NCBI GenBank assembly: GCA_026415035.1
Contig: JAOAHX010000005.1
Span: 92,235-156,234, forward strand
Length of the DNA: 64,000 nt
Direction of reading: 5' to 3'
Origin: Thermodesulfobacteriota bacterium
GTDB taxonomy: Bacteria > Desulfobacterota > BSN033 > UBA1163
The translations under genes and the position numbers were made by a program. Below the pieces are notes generated by a model. The model worked only from the letters and a program-made list of their open reading frames with translations, ran no database searches and had not been told where the DNA came from. This document shows positions 16,401-24,881 of this stretch, piece by piece (position 1 is the stretch's first letter; each line of letters starts with the position of its first letter).

Positions 16401-19100
16401 ATGAAGAGCGAGAAGAAGGAGAGAACCGAGGAGGCCCTCAGGCTCAACCGCGATCTGTCGATTCTGAACACCATCGGCCAGGATGTGAACGAATCGGTCG
16501 ATCTTGACGAGATCCTCAACCGGAGCCTCGACAAGGTGGTGGAGTTGACTGACATTCAGTCGGCGGGGATCTACCTCCTCGAAGAGAATACCGGTGAGCT
16601 GGTCTTCGCGGCCCACCGAGGATTTTCCAAGGCCTTTGCCAAAGGGGTCAAACGGATCAAATTGGGGGAGGGAGCCACGGGAAAGGTGGCCCTCACCGGA
16701 GAGCCCCTCTTCATCGAAGACTACCCCTCCTATCCCGAGGCCCTTTCCTTCGCCCTCGAGGAGGGTTTGAGGTCGCTCGCCCTGATCCCTTTGAAGTCGA
16801 GGAGTAAGATCTACGGGACCCTTAACCTCGCCATGAAGGTCCCTTATGCCTTCACCCCCTCGTCGCGGAATCTCTTCCTCTCGATCGGGCAGACCATCAG
16901 CGGCGCCATGGAACGGGCCTTCCTCTATGCGGAAAATGTCCGACGCCTCGAGGAGCAAAAGACGCTTTACGCGATCGGGCAGGAGATCGTCTCGAAGCTC
17001 GAATTGAAGGTCATCCTCGACAAGATCATCAAGAGCGCGATCGAACTCTTGAAGGCCGATGCCGGGTCGATCGCCCTCTGGGACAATCGGAAACAGGCCT
17101 ATGTCTATGTCGTCGCCCATGGGTTGACCGAGATCTTAATCGGGAAGGAGGTCTCCCCCTCCTCGAGAGGGATCGGGGCCGAGGTCCTGAAGAGGAAGAG
17201 GCCCGTTCTCTATGAGAATTACGACCTCCATCCCAACCGTCTGGTGGAGCTCGATCCCTTTCACCTGAAAGAGGTCTTGGGGGTTCCGTTGATCGTCCGG
17301 GAGATGGTCATCGGCGTGATGATCGTCTGCACGAAGGACCCTCGGAAGCATTTTGGGGAAAAGGACATCGAACTGCTCTCCTCCTTCGGCCAGCAGGCCG
17401 CGATCGCCATCGGCAACGCCCAGCTCTACGAGGACTCGTTATCGAAGATCCGGCATCTGACCGCCCTCTATGAGATCAGCCGAAAGCTCTCCTCCACCCT
17501 CGATCTCGACGAGTTGCTCCAGCGGGCCCTGGAATTGATTCGAGAGAAGTGGGGATATGCCCTCTGCGGCATCTTCCTGCTCGATCGGGAGAAGAGGGAG
17601 CTCTATATTCGAAAGGTGATCGGCCGTGACTTTGAAGAGGTCAAGGAGATGCGATTTCGGGTGGGCCTGGATGGCATTGTCGGATGGGTGGCCCAGACCG
17701 GGGAACCCCTCTACGTTCCCGACGTCTCCAAGGACACGAGGTATATCCCCGGGTCTCCCGAAGGGAGATCGGAGGCCGCCTTCCCCCTCAAGGTCAGGGA
17801 TCAGGTGATCGGCGTGCTCGACCTCGAAAGCAGGGAGCTCAACGGATTCGAAGAGGAGGACCTGAAGACCCTCTCCTCCTTCGCCAGCCAGGTGAGCATC
17901 TTCATCGAGAACGCGCAGCTCTTCTCCGATCTACGACAGACCCTGAGCGAGTTGAGGCAGGCCCAGGATCAGATCATCCAGGCGGAGAAGCTGAGGGCGA
18001 TGGGCGAGATGGCCAGCGGCGTGGCCCATGATTTCAATAACGTCCTGGCCGCCATCCTCGGGAACATCCAGCTCTTGCTCCACTCTCTGGAGACCTATGA
18101 CCCCGAGGAGATCCGAGAACGTCTGAGGACGATCGAGAAGGCGGCCAAGGACGGGGCTGAGACGGTCCGCCGAATCCAGGAGTTCACGGGGAAGCGGCGA
18201 GACCGGGAGTTCATCCCCCTCTCCCTCAACGATCTCATCCAAGAGGTGGCCGCCATCACGGAGCCCCGTTGGAAGGACCAACCCCAGAAGAAGGGGATCT
18301 TCATCGAACTGGAAAAGGAGTTGGGCGATATCCCTCCGGTTCTGGGCAACCCATCGGAGTTGAGGGAAGTGTTGACCAACATCGTCTTCAATGCGGTCGA
18401 TGCGATGCCGAAGGGAGGCCGGATCACCATTGCGACCCATCCCCATTCTGAGGATTGGGTCGAGGTCCGGATCTCGGATACAGGAATCGGCATGAGCGAG
18501 GAGGTGAAGAAGAGGATCTTCGACCCCTTCTTCACCACCAAAGGGGTGACGAGCTCGGGATTAGGATTGAGCGTCTCCTACGGGATCATCAAACGCCACG
18601 GGGGCGAGATCCTGGTCGAGAGCGAACCCGGAAAGGGGACGACCTTCCTCCTCCACCTGCCCGTGGGATATGGAGAGGAGGTGAAGGAGGTTGACCAGGG
18701 GGCCAAGAGACCTGCGGGGGCGCTTCGCTCGGCCCGGATCTTGGTGATCGATGATGAGGAGGCGGTTCGGGATGTCCTCTCGAGAATGCTTCAGGCCAAA
18801 GGCCACCGGGTCGAGGTGGCCTCGGGAGGAGAGGAGGGGATCGAACGGTTCAAGAAGCAGCCCTTCGACTTGGTCTTCACCGATCTCGGAATGCCCAAGA
18901 TCTCCGGTTGGGAGGTGGGCAAACGGTTGAAAGAGCTCAACCCGAAGATCCCCGTGATCATGATCACGGGCTGGGGGATGGAGCTCGACCGAAAGAAGAT
19001 GACCGAGAGCGGCATCGACCTCATCATCTCCAAACCCTTCAGCTTCGACCAGGTCACCCAGCTCATCCACGAGGCTTTGGACCTGAAGGAGAGGATGTGA
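16401..19100 (+). CDS. hybrid sensor histidine kinase: three GAF domains, kinase core, receiver
   Basis: About 899 aa, no membrane segments. Three GAF modules cover roughly residues 15-180, 185-345 and 355-510 (each with SAGIYLL-, GSIALWD- and CGIFLLDR-like strands), then the dimerisation helix with phospho-His543 (GVAHDFNN), N box LREVLTNIVFNAVDA, G boxes DTGIGM and GLGLSVSYGI, and a C-terminal receiver from about 780 with Asp828 (VFTDLGMP) and the Lys in ISKPF. The H-box H-D-F-N-N is typical of HisKA kinases of the NtrB-like group. A TTG at 16335 is an alternative start. GAF domains suggest an intracellular small-molecule or redox signal. Confidence 0.93.
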   Translation: MKSEKKERTEEALRLNRDLSILNTIGQDVNESVDLDEILNRSLDKVVELTDIQSAGIYLLEENTGELVFAAHRGFSKAFAKGVKRIKLGEGATGKVALTGEPLFIEDYPSYPEALSFALEEGLRSLALIPLKSRSKIYGTLNLAMKVPYAFTPSSRNLFLSIGQTISGAMERAFLYAENVRRLEEQKTLYAIGQEIVSKLELKVILDKIIKSAIELLKADAGSIALWDNRKQAYVYVVAHGLTEILIGKEVSPSSRGIGAEVLKRKRPVLYENYDLHPNRLVELDPFHLKEVLGVPLIVREMVIGVMIVCTKDPRKHFGEKDIELLSSFGQQAAIAIGNAQLYEDSLSKIRHLTALYEISRKLSSTLDLDELLQRALELIREKWGYALCGIFLLDREKRELYIRKVIGRDFEEVKEMRFRVGLDGIVGWVAQTGEPLYVPDVSKDTRYIPGSPEGRSEAAFPLKVRDQVIGVLDLESRELNGFEEEDLKTLSSFASQVSIFIENAQLFSDLRQTLSELRQAQDQIIQAEKLRAMGEMASGVAHDFNNVLAAILGNIQLLLHSLETYDPEEIRERLRTIEKAAKDGAETVRRIQEFTGKRRDREFIPLSLNDLIQEVAAITEPRWKDQPQKKGIFIELEKELGDIPPVLGNPSELREVLTNIVFNAVDAMPKGGRITIATHPHSEDWVEVRISDTGIGMSEEVKKRIFDPFFTTKGVTSSGLGLSVSYGIIKRHGGEILVESEPGKGTTFLLHLPVGYGEEVKEVDQGAKRPAGALRSARILVIDDEEAVRDVLSRMLQAKGHRVEVASGGEEGIERFKKQPFDLVFTDLGMPKISGWEVGKRLKELNPKIPVIMITGWGMELDRKKMTESGIDLIISKPFSFDQVTQLIHEALDLKERM

Positions 19101-19102
19101 GC

Positions 19103-20008
19103 TCACCCCCATCGCCACAGGGCGACGATGAAGGTGATGAGGAAGACGAAGAGCAGGTTCATATAGGCCATGAAATAGAAGGCCTTCTCCGGGGCCGACC
19201 TTTCAGGTTTGGCCTTCCCTGGCAGCACCTCTCCCACCAAGGGCATGGCCAGGACCTTCTCCTCCCCGTGGGGAGCCGATTTGAGCGCTTCGGTCAGATC
19301 GTTTCCCGCCTGGTGCTTCCGAACATGGTTGCCCTCGACCCAGAGCTTGCTCAGACTCACGTCATAAATCTTTCCTCGGTAGGCGATGTAAGCCGGCCTC
19401 TTTTCGGCCCCATCGAAATGAGATAGCTCCTCCAAGGTGTAGGTCGACTTTTTTTCGACTCTCCGATCGGCGGTCCGCCTTCTCAGCTTCGGGCCGATCC
19501 AAAAGGTGACCAGGCCGGCCGACAGGACCATCAGGGCGAAGAGAACGATTTTGAGGCTCAGGAGGAGGCCGAACCTGGTCGTGTAAAAGGCCTCCCAGGT
19601 CGGTATCCTTGCGATGGTGAGGGGGATGCCGGTGGCGGTCAGCAGGATCATCCCCAGCCATCCGAGGACCAGTTCCCCTTTTGGCAGCCCCTTGGCCGCA
19701 TAAGCGGGCTTCAAGAGGAGGTGGACATAGAGGATCGTTCCGAACCAGGCGATGGCGGTCAAAAGATGGAGATAACCGAGGGCCAATCGCATCCCCCTTT
19801 GAAGCGGTCGAAGGGGCCTGTAAAGGCCCCTGGCTTGGAGGTCTTCCTTAAAAACCTCTCCAGATTTGGTCAAGGTTCCTCCCGTGGGATCCACATGGCA
19901 CCGCAGACAGTCCCACCCGGTCTGCTCGGCATACTCCGGGGTGGCGAAGGCCTGAAAAGGCAAGAGAAGGGCGAGCAACGCAAGGGTGAGGAAACGGCAG
20001 AGGTTCAT
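19103..20008 (-). CDS. membrane protein fusing a heme-c motif, CopD-like helices and a cytochrome b5-like domain
   Basis: 301 aa. Signal peptide 1-22, then WDCLRCH (Cys34, Cys37, His38), one covalent heme-c site in a short periplasmic segment; about four hydrophobic helices (75-95, 110-130, 145-175) resembling the CopD/DUF4149-type b-heme or copper proteins (GYLHLLTAIAWFG); a soluble cytochrome b5-like domain at about 188-255 (YTLEELSHFDG, IAYRGKIYDVS, then HVRKHQAGNDLT and APHGEE supplying the two axial histidines); and a final membrane helix. The combination is unusual. It converges on the hybrid kinase gene with 2 bp between the stops. Confidence 0.75.
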   Translation of the reverse strand: MNLCRFLTLALLALLLPFQAFATPEYAEQTGWDCLRCHVDPTGGTLTKSGEVFKEDLQARGLYRPLRPLQRGMRLALGYLHLLTAIAWFGTILYVHLLLKPAYAAKGLPKGELVLGWLGMILLTATGIPLTIARIPTWEAFYTTRFGLLLSLKIVLFALMVLSAGLVTFWIGPKLRRRTADRRVEKKSTYTLEELSHFDGAEKRPAYIAYRGKIYDVSLSKLWVEGNHVRKHQAGNDLTEALKSAPHGEEKVLAMPLVGEVLPGKAKPERSAPEKAFYFMAYMNLLFVFLITFIVALWRWG

Positions 20009-20064
20009 CGGATGCTATTATACCGGGGGTCTGAGCGATCGGCAAGGCATGGGACCTCTCGGCC

Positions 20065-20093
20065 TTGAAAAAAGGAGAGCGATAGGCTATTTT
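20065..20093 (+). promoter_or_regulatory. probable sigma-70 promoter of secD
   Basis: TTGAAA (20065-20070), 17-base spacer, TATTTT (20088-20093), 58 bases upstream of secD. Confidence 0.5.
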
Positions 20094-20151
20094 CATACAA
20101 ACCTGGGGCGGCTTCCGTTCCCTGGGTTTCCTTTTGTGAGGGTGTTTTAAG

Positions 20152-21750
20152 ATGGGGAAAAGCTTGAAGTGGCGTCTGATCCTCTACCTGGCCGTCACCC
20201 TTTTTGCCCTCCTCCTCTTTCTTCCGAGCGTCGTGCCGGAATTGCCGGATTGGTATTTCAAGGTGATCCCCACGGAAAAGGTCCATCTTGGCCTCGACCT
20301 CCAAGGCGGGATGCATCTCGTCCTCGAGGTCGAAGCGGAGAAGGCGGTTGAGAGCTACCTGGAGAGGGTGAAGAATGATTTGAGGGAGGACCTGAGAGAC
20401 AAAGGGATCCCCGTGGGGAAGATCGAGACCGAGAGGAACGGCCGGCTCCTCTTAGAGGTGGCCGGGGAGAAGGCCAAATGGGAGAAGGTCCTGAGCCAGC
20501 GCTACTCGGCGATGCAAGAACTCTCGACCACGGCCCTGGGACAAGGGGTCTGGAAGGTCGTCCTCGTCCTCGACAGCCGCCAGGCCGACCAGATCCGGCG
20601 GAATGCCATCGACCAGGCCCTTGAGACGATTCGGAACCGAATCGACCAATTCGGGGTGGCGGAGCCCGAGATCACCCTTCAGGGGACGGACCGCATCCTC
20701 ATCCAACTGCCTGGCATCCGCGACCCCCAGAGGGCCATCGACCTGATCGGCCGAACCGCCCTTCTCGAGTTCAAGCTGGTGGACGAGGAGGGAGATCTCG
20801 AGGAGGCCCTGAAGGGGAATGTGCCCGAAGGCAGCATCGTCCTCTACCAAAGGCAGGTCGACCCCAAGACGGGGGGCGTGAAGAAGGTTCCCTATCTCTT
20901 GAAAGAGAAGACCCTGATGACGGGCGAGGTGCTGAAGGACGCCCGCGTGGCCATCGACACCCAATTAAACGAACCCTATGTGGCTTTGGAATTCGACGAT
21001 GTCGGCGCCAAGCTATTCGAGCAGATCACCGGCGCGAACGTGAAGAAGCGCTTGGCGATCATCTTAGATGACAACGTCTATTCCGCGCCGGTGATCCAGG
21101 AGAGGATCTCAGGCGGTCGGGCCCAGATCACCGGGCGATTCGATATGAAGGAGGCGAGCGATTTAGCCATCGTCCTGCGGGCGGGCGCCCTGCCCGCGCC
21201 TGTCAAGATCCTCGAACAGCGGAGCGTGGGGCCCTCCTTGGGTCAGGATTCGATCCGGCAGGGGATCCTCTCCGTCGTGATCAGTGCCATTTTAGTGGCC
21301 CTCTTCATGATCTTCTACTATCGGCTCTCTGGCGTGATTGCCGATGTCGCCCTGCTCCTCAACATCCTCCTCGTCCTTGGGGCCTTGGCCATCTTCAGGG
21401 CGACCCTCACCCTGCCCGGGATTGCGGGACTGGTCCTCTCGATCGGGATGGCCGTGGACGCCAACATCCTGATCCACGAGCGCATCAAGGAAGAGCTGCG
21501 TTGGGGAAAGACGATCCGGGCGGCCATCGATGAAGGCTATCGACGGGCCTTTCTCACCATCCTCGATTCGAACCTGACGACCTTGATCGCCGCCCTCTTC
21601 CTCTATCAATTCGGGACGGGCCCGGTCAGGGGATTTGCGGTCACCCTTTCGATCGGGATCCTGGCCAACATCTTTACGGCGGTTTATGTGACCCGATGGG
21701 TCTTCGATTTTCTGACGTTGAAGGTGAAGGTGAAGCGGTTGAGCATCTAA
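20152..21750 (+). CDS. secD: protein translocase subunit SecD
   Basis: 532 aa inner-membrane protein that, with SecF, uses the proton motive force to complete protein export through SecYEG. N-terminal helix (LILYLAVTLFALLLFLPSV), then the large periplasmic P1 domain starting HLGLDLQGGMHLVLEVE, and five C-terminal helices from about 375 containing ILSIGMAVDANILIHERIKEE (the D4 motif with the Asp important for proton coupling). Length is typical. No yajC is visible upstream. secF follows after 44 bp. Confidence 0.97.
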   Translation: MGKSLKWRLILYLAVTLFALLLFLPSVVPELPDWYFKVIPTEKVHLGLDLQGGMHLVLEVEAEKAVESYLERVKNDLREDLRDKGIPVGKIETERNGRLLLEVAGEKAKWEKVLSQRYSAMQELSTTALGQGVWKVVLVLDSRQADQIRRNAIDQALETIRNRIDQFGVAEPEITLQGTDRILIQLPGIRDPQRAIDLIGRTALLEFKLVDEEGDLEEALKGNVPEGSIVLYQRQVDPKTGGVKKVPYLLKEKTLMTGEVLKDARVAIDTQLNEPYVALEFDDVGAKLFEQITGANVKKRLAIILDDNVYSAPVIQERISGGRAQITGRFDMKEASDLAIVLRAGALPAPVKILEQRSVGPSLGQDSIRQGILSVVISAILVALFMIFYYRLSGVIADVALLLNILLVLGALAIFRATLTLPGIAGLVLSIGMAVDANILIHERIKEELRWGKTIRAAIDEGYRRAFLTILDSNLTTLIAALFLYQFGTGPVRGFAVTLSIGILANIFTAVYVTRWVFDFLTLKVKVKRLSI

Positions 21751-21794
21751 CCCCCCCTGGTGGAATGGGGGTGCAGAGCGGTTGAGCGAAGACG

Positions 21795-22706
21795 ATGGAG
21801 TTGATCCGGCCCGGAACCAAGTTCGATTTTATCGGGAAGAAGAGATTTACGATCTGGGTCTCGGCGATCGCCCTTTTGATCAGCCTGGGGTCGATCTTTC
21901 TTCACAAAGGATTGAAATATGGCGTCGACTTCGCCGGAGGGATTCTGATCCAGGTCCGGTTCTCCCAGGCCGTCGAGATCGCCGAAGTTCGACAGGCCAT
22001 GGAGGCCATGGGATCGAAGGATGCCATGGTCCAGAAGTTCGGAGGGGAGAACGAATTTTTGATCCGGGTGGAGAAGTCGGAGGAGGAGCTTGAACCCCTC
22101 TCCAAGAAGATCCAGGCCTCCCTCCAGGAGCGGTTCGAAGGGAGGGCGCCGGAGATCCGGCGAGTGGAGGTCGTCGGACCCAAAGTTGGGAAGGATTTAA
22201 AGAGAAAGGCGATCTGGGCCGTGGCCCTCTCCTTTGCCGCCATCCTCGTTTTCGTGGCCTGGAGGTTCAGGCAGGTCTCCTTTGGATTGGGAGGGATCGC
22301 TGCCCTCATCCACGACATCCTCATTACCTACGGTGCGATCTCCCTGGCGGGCCTGGAATACTCCCTTCCCCTGATGGCCGTCATCCTGACGATCATCGGG
22401 TTTTCCATCAACGATACCATCGTCATCTTCGACAGGGTTCGGGAGAACATGAAGAAGATGAGGAAGGAGACGCTCGAAACGATCTTCAACGTGAGCATCA
22501 ACGAGACCCTTGGCCGGACGATCCTCACCTCCGGAACCGTGATGATGGTGGTCCTCATCCTCTTCATCTTCGGCGGACCGGTGATTCACGATTTCGCCCT
22601 GACCCTGATCGTGGGCCTCGTCTCCGGGACGTATTCGACCATCTATGTGGCCAGCCCGGTCGTCCTCTTCTGGAACCGTTACTTCGCCAGGAAGAAGAAA
22701 GATTGA
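21795..22706 (+). CDS. secF: protein translocase subunit SecF
   Basis: 303 aa, the partner of SecD. Six hydrophobic helices, with the SecF signatures YGVDFAGGILIQV (residues 40-52) and GFSINDTIVIFDRVRE, the latter carrying the conserved N-D-T in helix 4. Length is usual. Cotranscribed with secD; followed by a separate promoter for the ribosomal protein operon. Confidence 0.97.
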   Translation: MELIRPGTKFDFIGKKRFTIWVSAIALLISLGSIFLHKGLKYGVDFAGGILIQVRFSQAVEIAEVRQAMEAMGSKDAMVQKFGGENEFLIRVEKSEEELEPLSKKIQASLQERFEGRAPEIRRVEVVGPKVGKDLKRKAIWAVALSFAAILVFVAWRFRQVSFGLGGIAALIHDILITYGAISLAGLEYSLPLMAVILTIIGFSINDTIVIFDRVRENMKKMRKETLETIFNVSINETLGRTILTSGTVMMVVLILFIFGGPVIHDFALTLIVGLVSGTYSTIYVASPVVLFWNRYFARKKKD

Positions 22707-22719
22707 CCCCGGCCTTTTC

Positions 22720-22748
22720 TTGACAGAACGGCAAGGAATATATTAATA
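22720..22748 (+). promoter_or_regulatory. probable promoter of rplM-rpsI
   Basis: Consensus TTGACA at 22720-22725 with a weaker -10 (TTAATA at 22743-22748 with a 17-base spacer, or ATTAAT one base earlier), ending 20 bases before the rplM start. Confidence 0.6.
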
Positions 22749-22768
22749 GATGTTTTTGAGGTAACTTT

Positions 22769-23197
22769 ATGAAGACCTTTCATGCCAAAAAAGAGGAAGT
22801 CAAACCCCAGTGGTATCTGGTGGATGCCGAGGGGAAGGTCCTGGGAAGATTGGCCGCCCAGGTGGCCAAGATCTTGAGGGGCAAACATAAACCCATCTTT
22901 ACCCCCCACGTGGATACCGGCGATTTCGTCGTCGTGGTCAACGCCGAGAAGGTGACCCTGACCGGAAAGAAGTTGAAGGGGAAGGTGTACTATCGCCACA
23001 CCGGCTATCCCGGCGGGATCCGGGAGATGACCGCGGAGAAGATGTTGGCCAAAAAGCCCGCCGAGATGTTCCGGATGGCCGTCAAGGGAATGCTGCCCAA
23101 GACGAGCCTCGGGAGGCAGATGATCCAGAAATTGAAAGTCTATGCCGGGCCCACACACCCTCACGAAGCCCAGAAGCCCATCCCCCTAACGCTATGA
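22769..23197 (+). CDS. rplM: 50S ribosomal protein L13
   Basis: 142 aa, the standard length. Binds 23S rRNA early in large-subunit assembly. Typical features: [21 protein letters not shown] near the start (split motif W-Y-x-V-D-A), [23 protein letters not shown] and the C-terminal [13 protein letters not shown]. Forms the conserved two-gene operon with rpsI, 44 bp downstream, under its own promoter. Confidence 0.98.
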   Translation: MKTFHAKKEEVKPQWYLVDAEGKVLGRLAAQVAKILRGKHKPIFTPHVDTGDFVVVVNAEKVTLTGKKLKGKVYYRHTGYPGGIREMTAEKMLAKKPAEMFRMAVKGMLPKTSLGRQMIQKLKVYAGPTHPHEAQKPIPLTL

Positions 23198-23241
23198 GAT
23201 AGGCCGACGGACGAAAACCCCTTTTAAAGAAGGAGAGACGA

Positions 23242-23631
23242 GTGCCAGAACCCATTTACGCCACCGGAAAGAGAAAGACCGCCATCGCCAGGGTATGGTT
23301 GGAGCCAGGCCAGGGAAGGTTCGTCGTCAACGAGCGGACCTTGAAGGAGTATTTCGGAAGGGAGACCTGCGAGATGGTGATCATGCAGCCCTTCGACCTG
23401 ACCGGAACTCGAAATCAGTTCGATGTGAAGGCCAAGGTTCATGGGGGCGGGATCGTGGGACAGTCCGAGGCGATCCGCCACGGGATCGCCAAGGCCCTCC
23501 TCCTTTACAACTCGGAATTTAAAGAGGTCCTGAGAAAGGCCGGCCTCCTCACCAGGGATTCGAGGATTAAGGAGCGGAAGAAATACGGATTGCGAGGCGC
23601 CAGGAGGAGACCGCAGTATTCGAAGCGGTAA
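23242..23631 (+). CDS. rpsI: 30S ribosomal protein S9
   Basis: 129 aa from GTG with GAAGGAGAGA upstream. Contains [14 protein letters not shown] at the N-terminus and the invariant basic C-terminal tail ending RRRPQYSKR, whose last residues reach the ribosomal P site and contact tRNA. Partner of L13 in the rplM-rpsI operon, closed by the terminator at 23658. Confidence 0.98.
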   Translation: MPEPIYATGKRKTAIARVWLEPGQGRFVVNERTLKEYFGRETCEMVIMQPFDLTGTRNQFDVKAKVHGGGIVGQSEAIRHGIAKALLLYNSEFKEVLRKAGLLTRDSRIKERKKYGLRGARRRPQYSKR

Positions 23632-23657
23632 AGGCGAAACCCGACGGGGCGGAGCAA

Positions 23658-23682
23658 GGGAGGTGAGAGACCTCCCTTTTTT
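23658..23682 (+). terminator. Rho-independent terminator after rpsI
   Basis: GGGAGGT / ACCTCCC 7-bp stem with a 5-base loop, followed by six T residues (23677-23682). Confidence 0.9.
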
Positions 23683-23754
23683 GTTCACCCCGGCCGGGTT
23701 TGAAAGGCCGAGGTGCTTTCCTCATCCAATCGGGAAGGAAGAAGGAGGGTATTG

Positions 23755-24795
23755 ATGAAAACGAGGGTCGGGATCGTCGGGGCGACCGGATATACAGGGC
23801 TCGAGCTTCTCCGACTTCTCTTGCGACATCCCGAGGTCGAACTCACCGCGCTCACCTCCCAAAAGTATGCGGGCCTTCCGATCGACCAGGTCTTCCCCTC
23901 CCTTTCGGGCCTGATCCAGGTGGAGTGCGAGGCCCTTTCGGTAGAGGCCCTTTCGAAGAAGGCCGATTTCCTCTTCTGCGCCCTCCCCCACAAGACGGCG
24001 ATGGAGACGGTCCCCTCCCTCTACCGAGCCGGAAAGAGGGTGGTGGACCTGAGCGCCGATTTCAGGTTGAAGGACGCCTCGGTGTATGAACGGTGGTATC
24101 AAAAGCACACCGCGCCAGAACTTTTAGGCGAATCGGTCTACGGGCTTCCGGAGCTACACCGTTCGAGAATCCGGACCGCCAAGATCGTCGGAAACCCCGG
24201 GTGTTATCCCACGGCCGCCCTCATCGGGTTGATCCCTTTGATTCAGAGGGAGCTGATCTCCCTTGAGGGGATTGTGATCGATTCGAAGTCAGGGGTGAGC
24301 GGTGCCGGTCGGGATCTGGTCCTGGAGTCGCTCTTCTGCGAGGTGAACGAAGGCGTCAAGGCCTACAAAATCTTCAATCATCGACATACCCCCGAGATCG
24401 AGCAAGAGGCCAGTCTCCTGGCCCGAAAAAGGGTTTCGGTGACCTTCGTGCCCCATCTCATCCCCATGGATCGGGGGATCCTGACGACCCTCTACGTTCA
24501 ACTGGCCAAGGGGATCAAGGCCGAAGACCTCCTCCGAGCCTTTCGCGAAACCTATGAGGCCGAACCCTTCGTCCGGATCTACCCGAAGGGCAGGGTTCCG
24601 AATACGAAGGACGTGAGGGGTTCGAATTTCTGCGATGTCGGCGTGGCGGTGGATGAAACTGGCAGCCGGGGGGTGATCGTCACGGCGATCGACAACCTGG
24701 TGAAGGGGGCCTCAGGCCAGGCCATCCAGAACATGAACCTCATGCTGGGCTATCCCGAGACTTTGGGCCTCGAAGGGATCCCCTTGGTTCCTTAG
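23755..24795 (+). CDS. argC: N-acetyl-gamma-glutamyl-phosphate reductase
   Basis: 346 aa cytoplasmic enzyme; NADPH-dependent reduction of N-acetylglutamyl phosphate, third step of arginine/ornithine synthesis. The start at 23755 is preceded by GGAGGG at 5 bases; a TTG further upstream is unlikely. Rossmann motif VGIVGATGYTG (4-14), catalytic Cys in VGNPGCYPTA, substrate site KSGVSGAGR and HRHTPEIEQE. No other arg genes are in the window, so it is a stand-alone copy under this local arrangement. Confidence 0.97.
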   Translation: MKTRVGIVGATGYTGLELLRLLLRHPEVELTALTSQKYAGLPIDQVFPSLSGLIQVECEALSVEALSKKADFLFCALPHKTAMETVPSLYRAGKRVVDLSADFRLKDASVYERWYQKHTAPELLGESVYGLPELHRSRIRTAKIVGNPGCYPTAALIGLIPLIQRELISLEGIVIDSKSGVSGAGRDLVLESLFCEVNEGVKAYKIFNHRHTPEIEQEASLLARKRVSVTFVPHLIPMDRGILTTLYVQLAKGIKAEDLLRAFRETYEAEPFVRIYPKGRVPNTKDVRGSNFCDVGVAVDETGSRGVIVTAIDNLVKGASGQAIQNMNLMLGYPETLGLEGIPLVP

Positions 24796-24842
24796 CCCTC
24801 CGAAGCCTCAAGGCCCGCATTCCACGCTGTCCTTCCTCTTCA

Positions 24843-24871
24843 TTTACAACCCCTGGAGATTCTGTTAAATT
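24843..24871 (+). promoter_or_regulatory. promoter of mutS, suggesting a leaderless mRNA
   Basis: TTTACA (24843-24848), 17-base spacer, TAAATT (24866-24871). The expected start of transcription (about 24877-24880) is only 2-5 bases before the mutS ATG at 24882, and no Shine-Dalgarno sequence is present. Confidence 0.6.
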
Positions 24872-24881
24872 ATCCTTTCGT

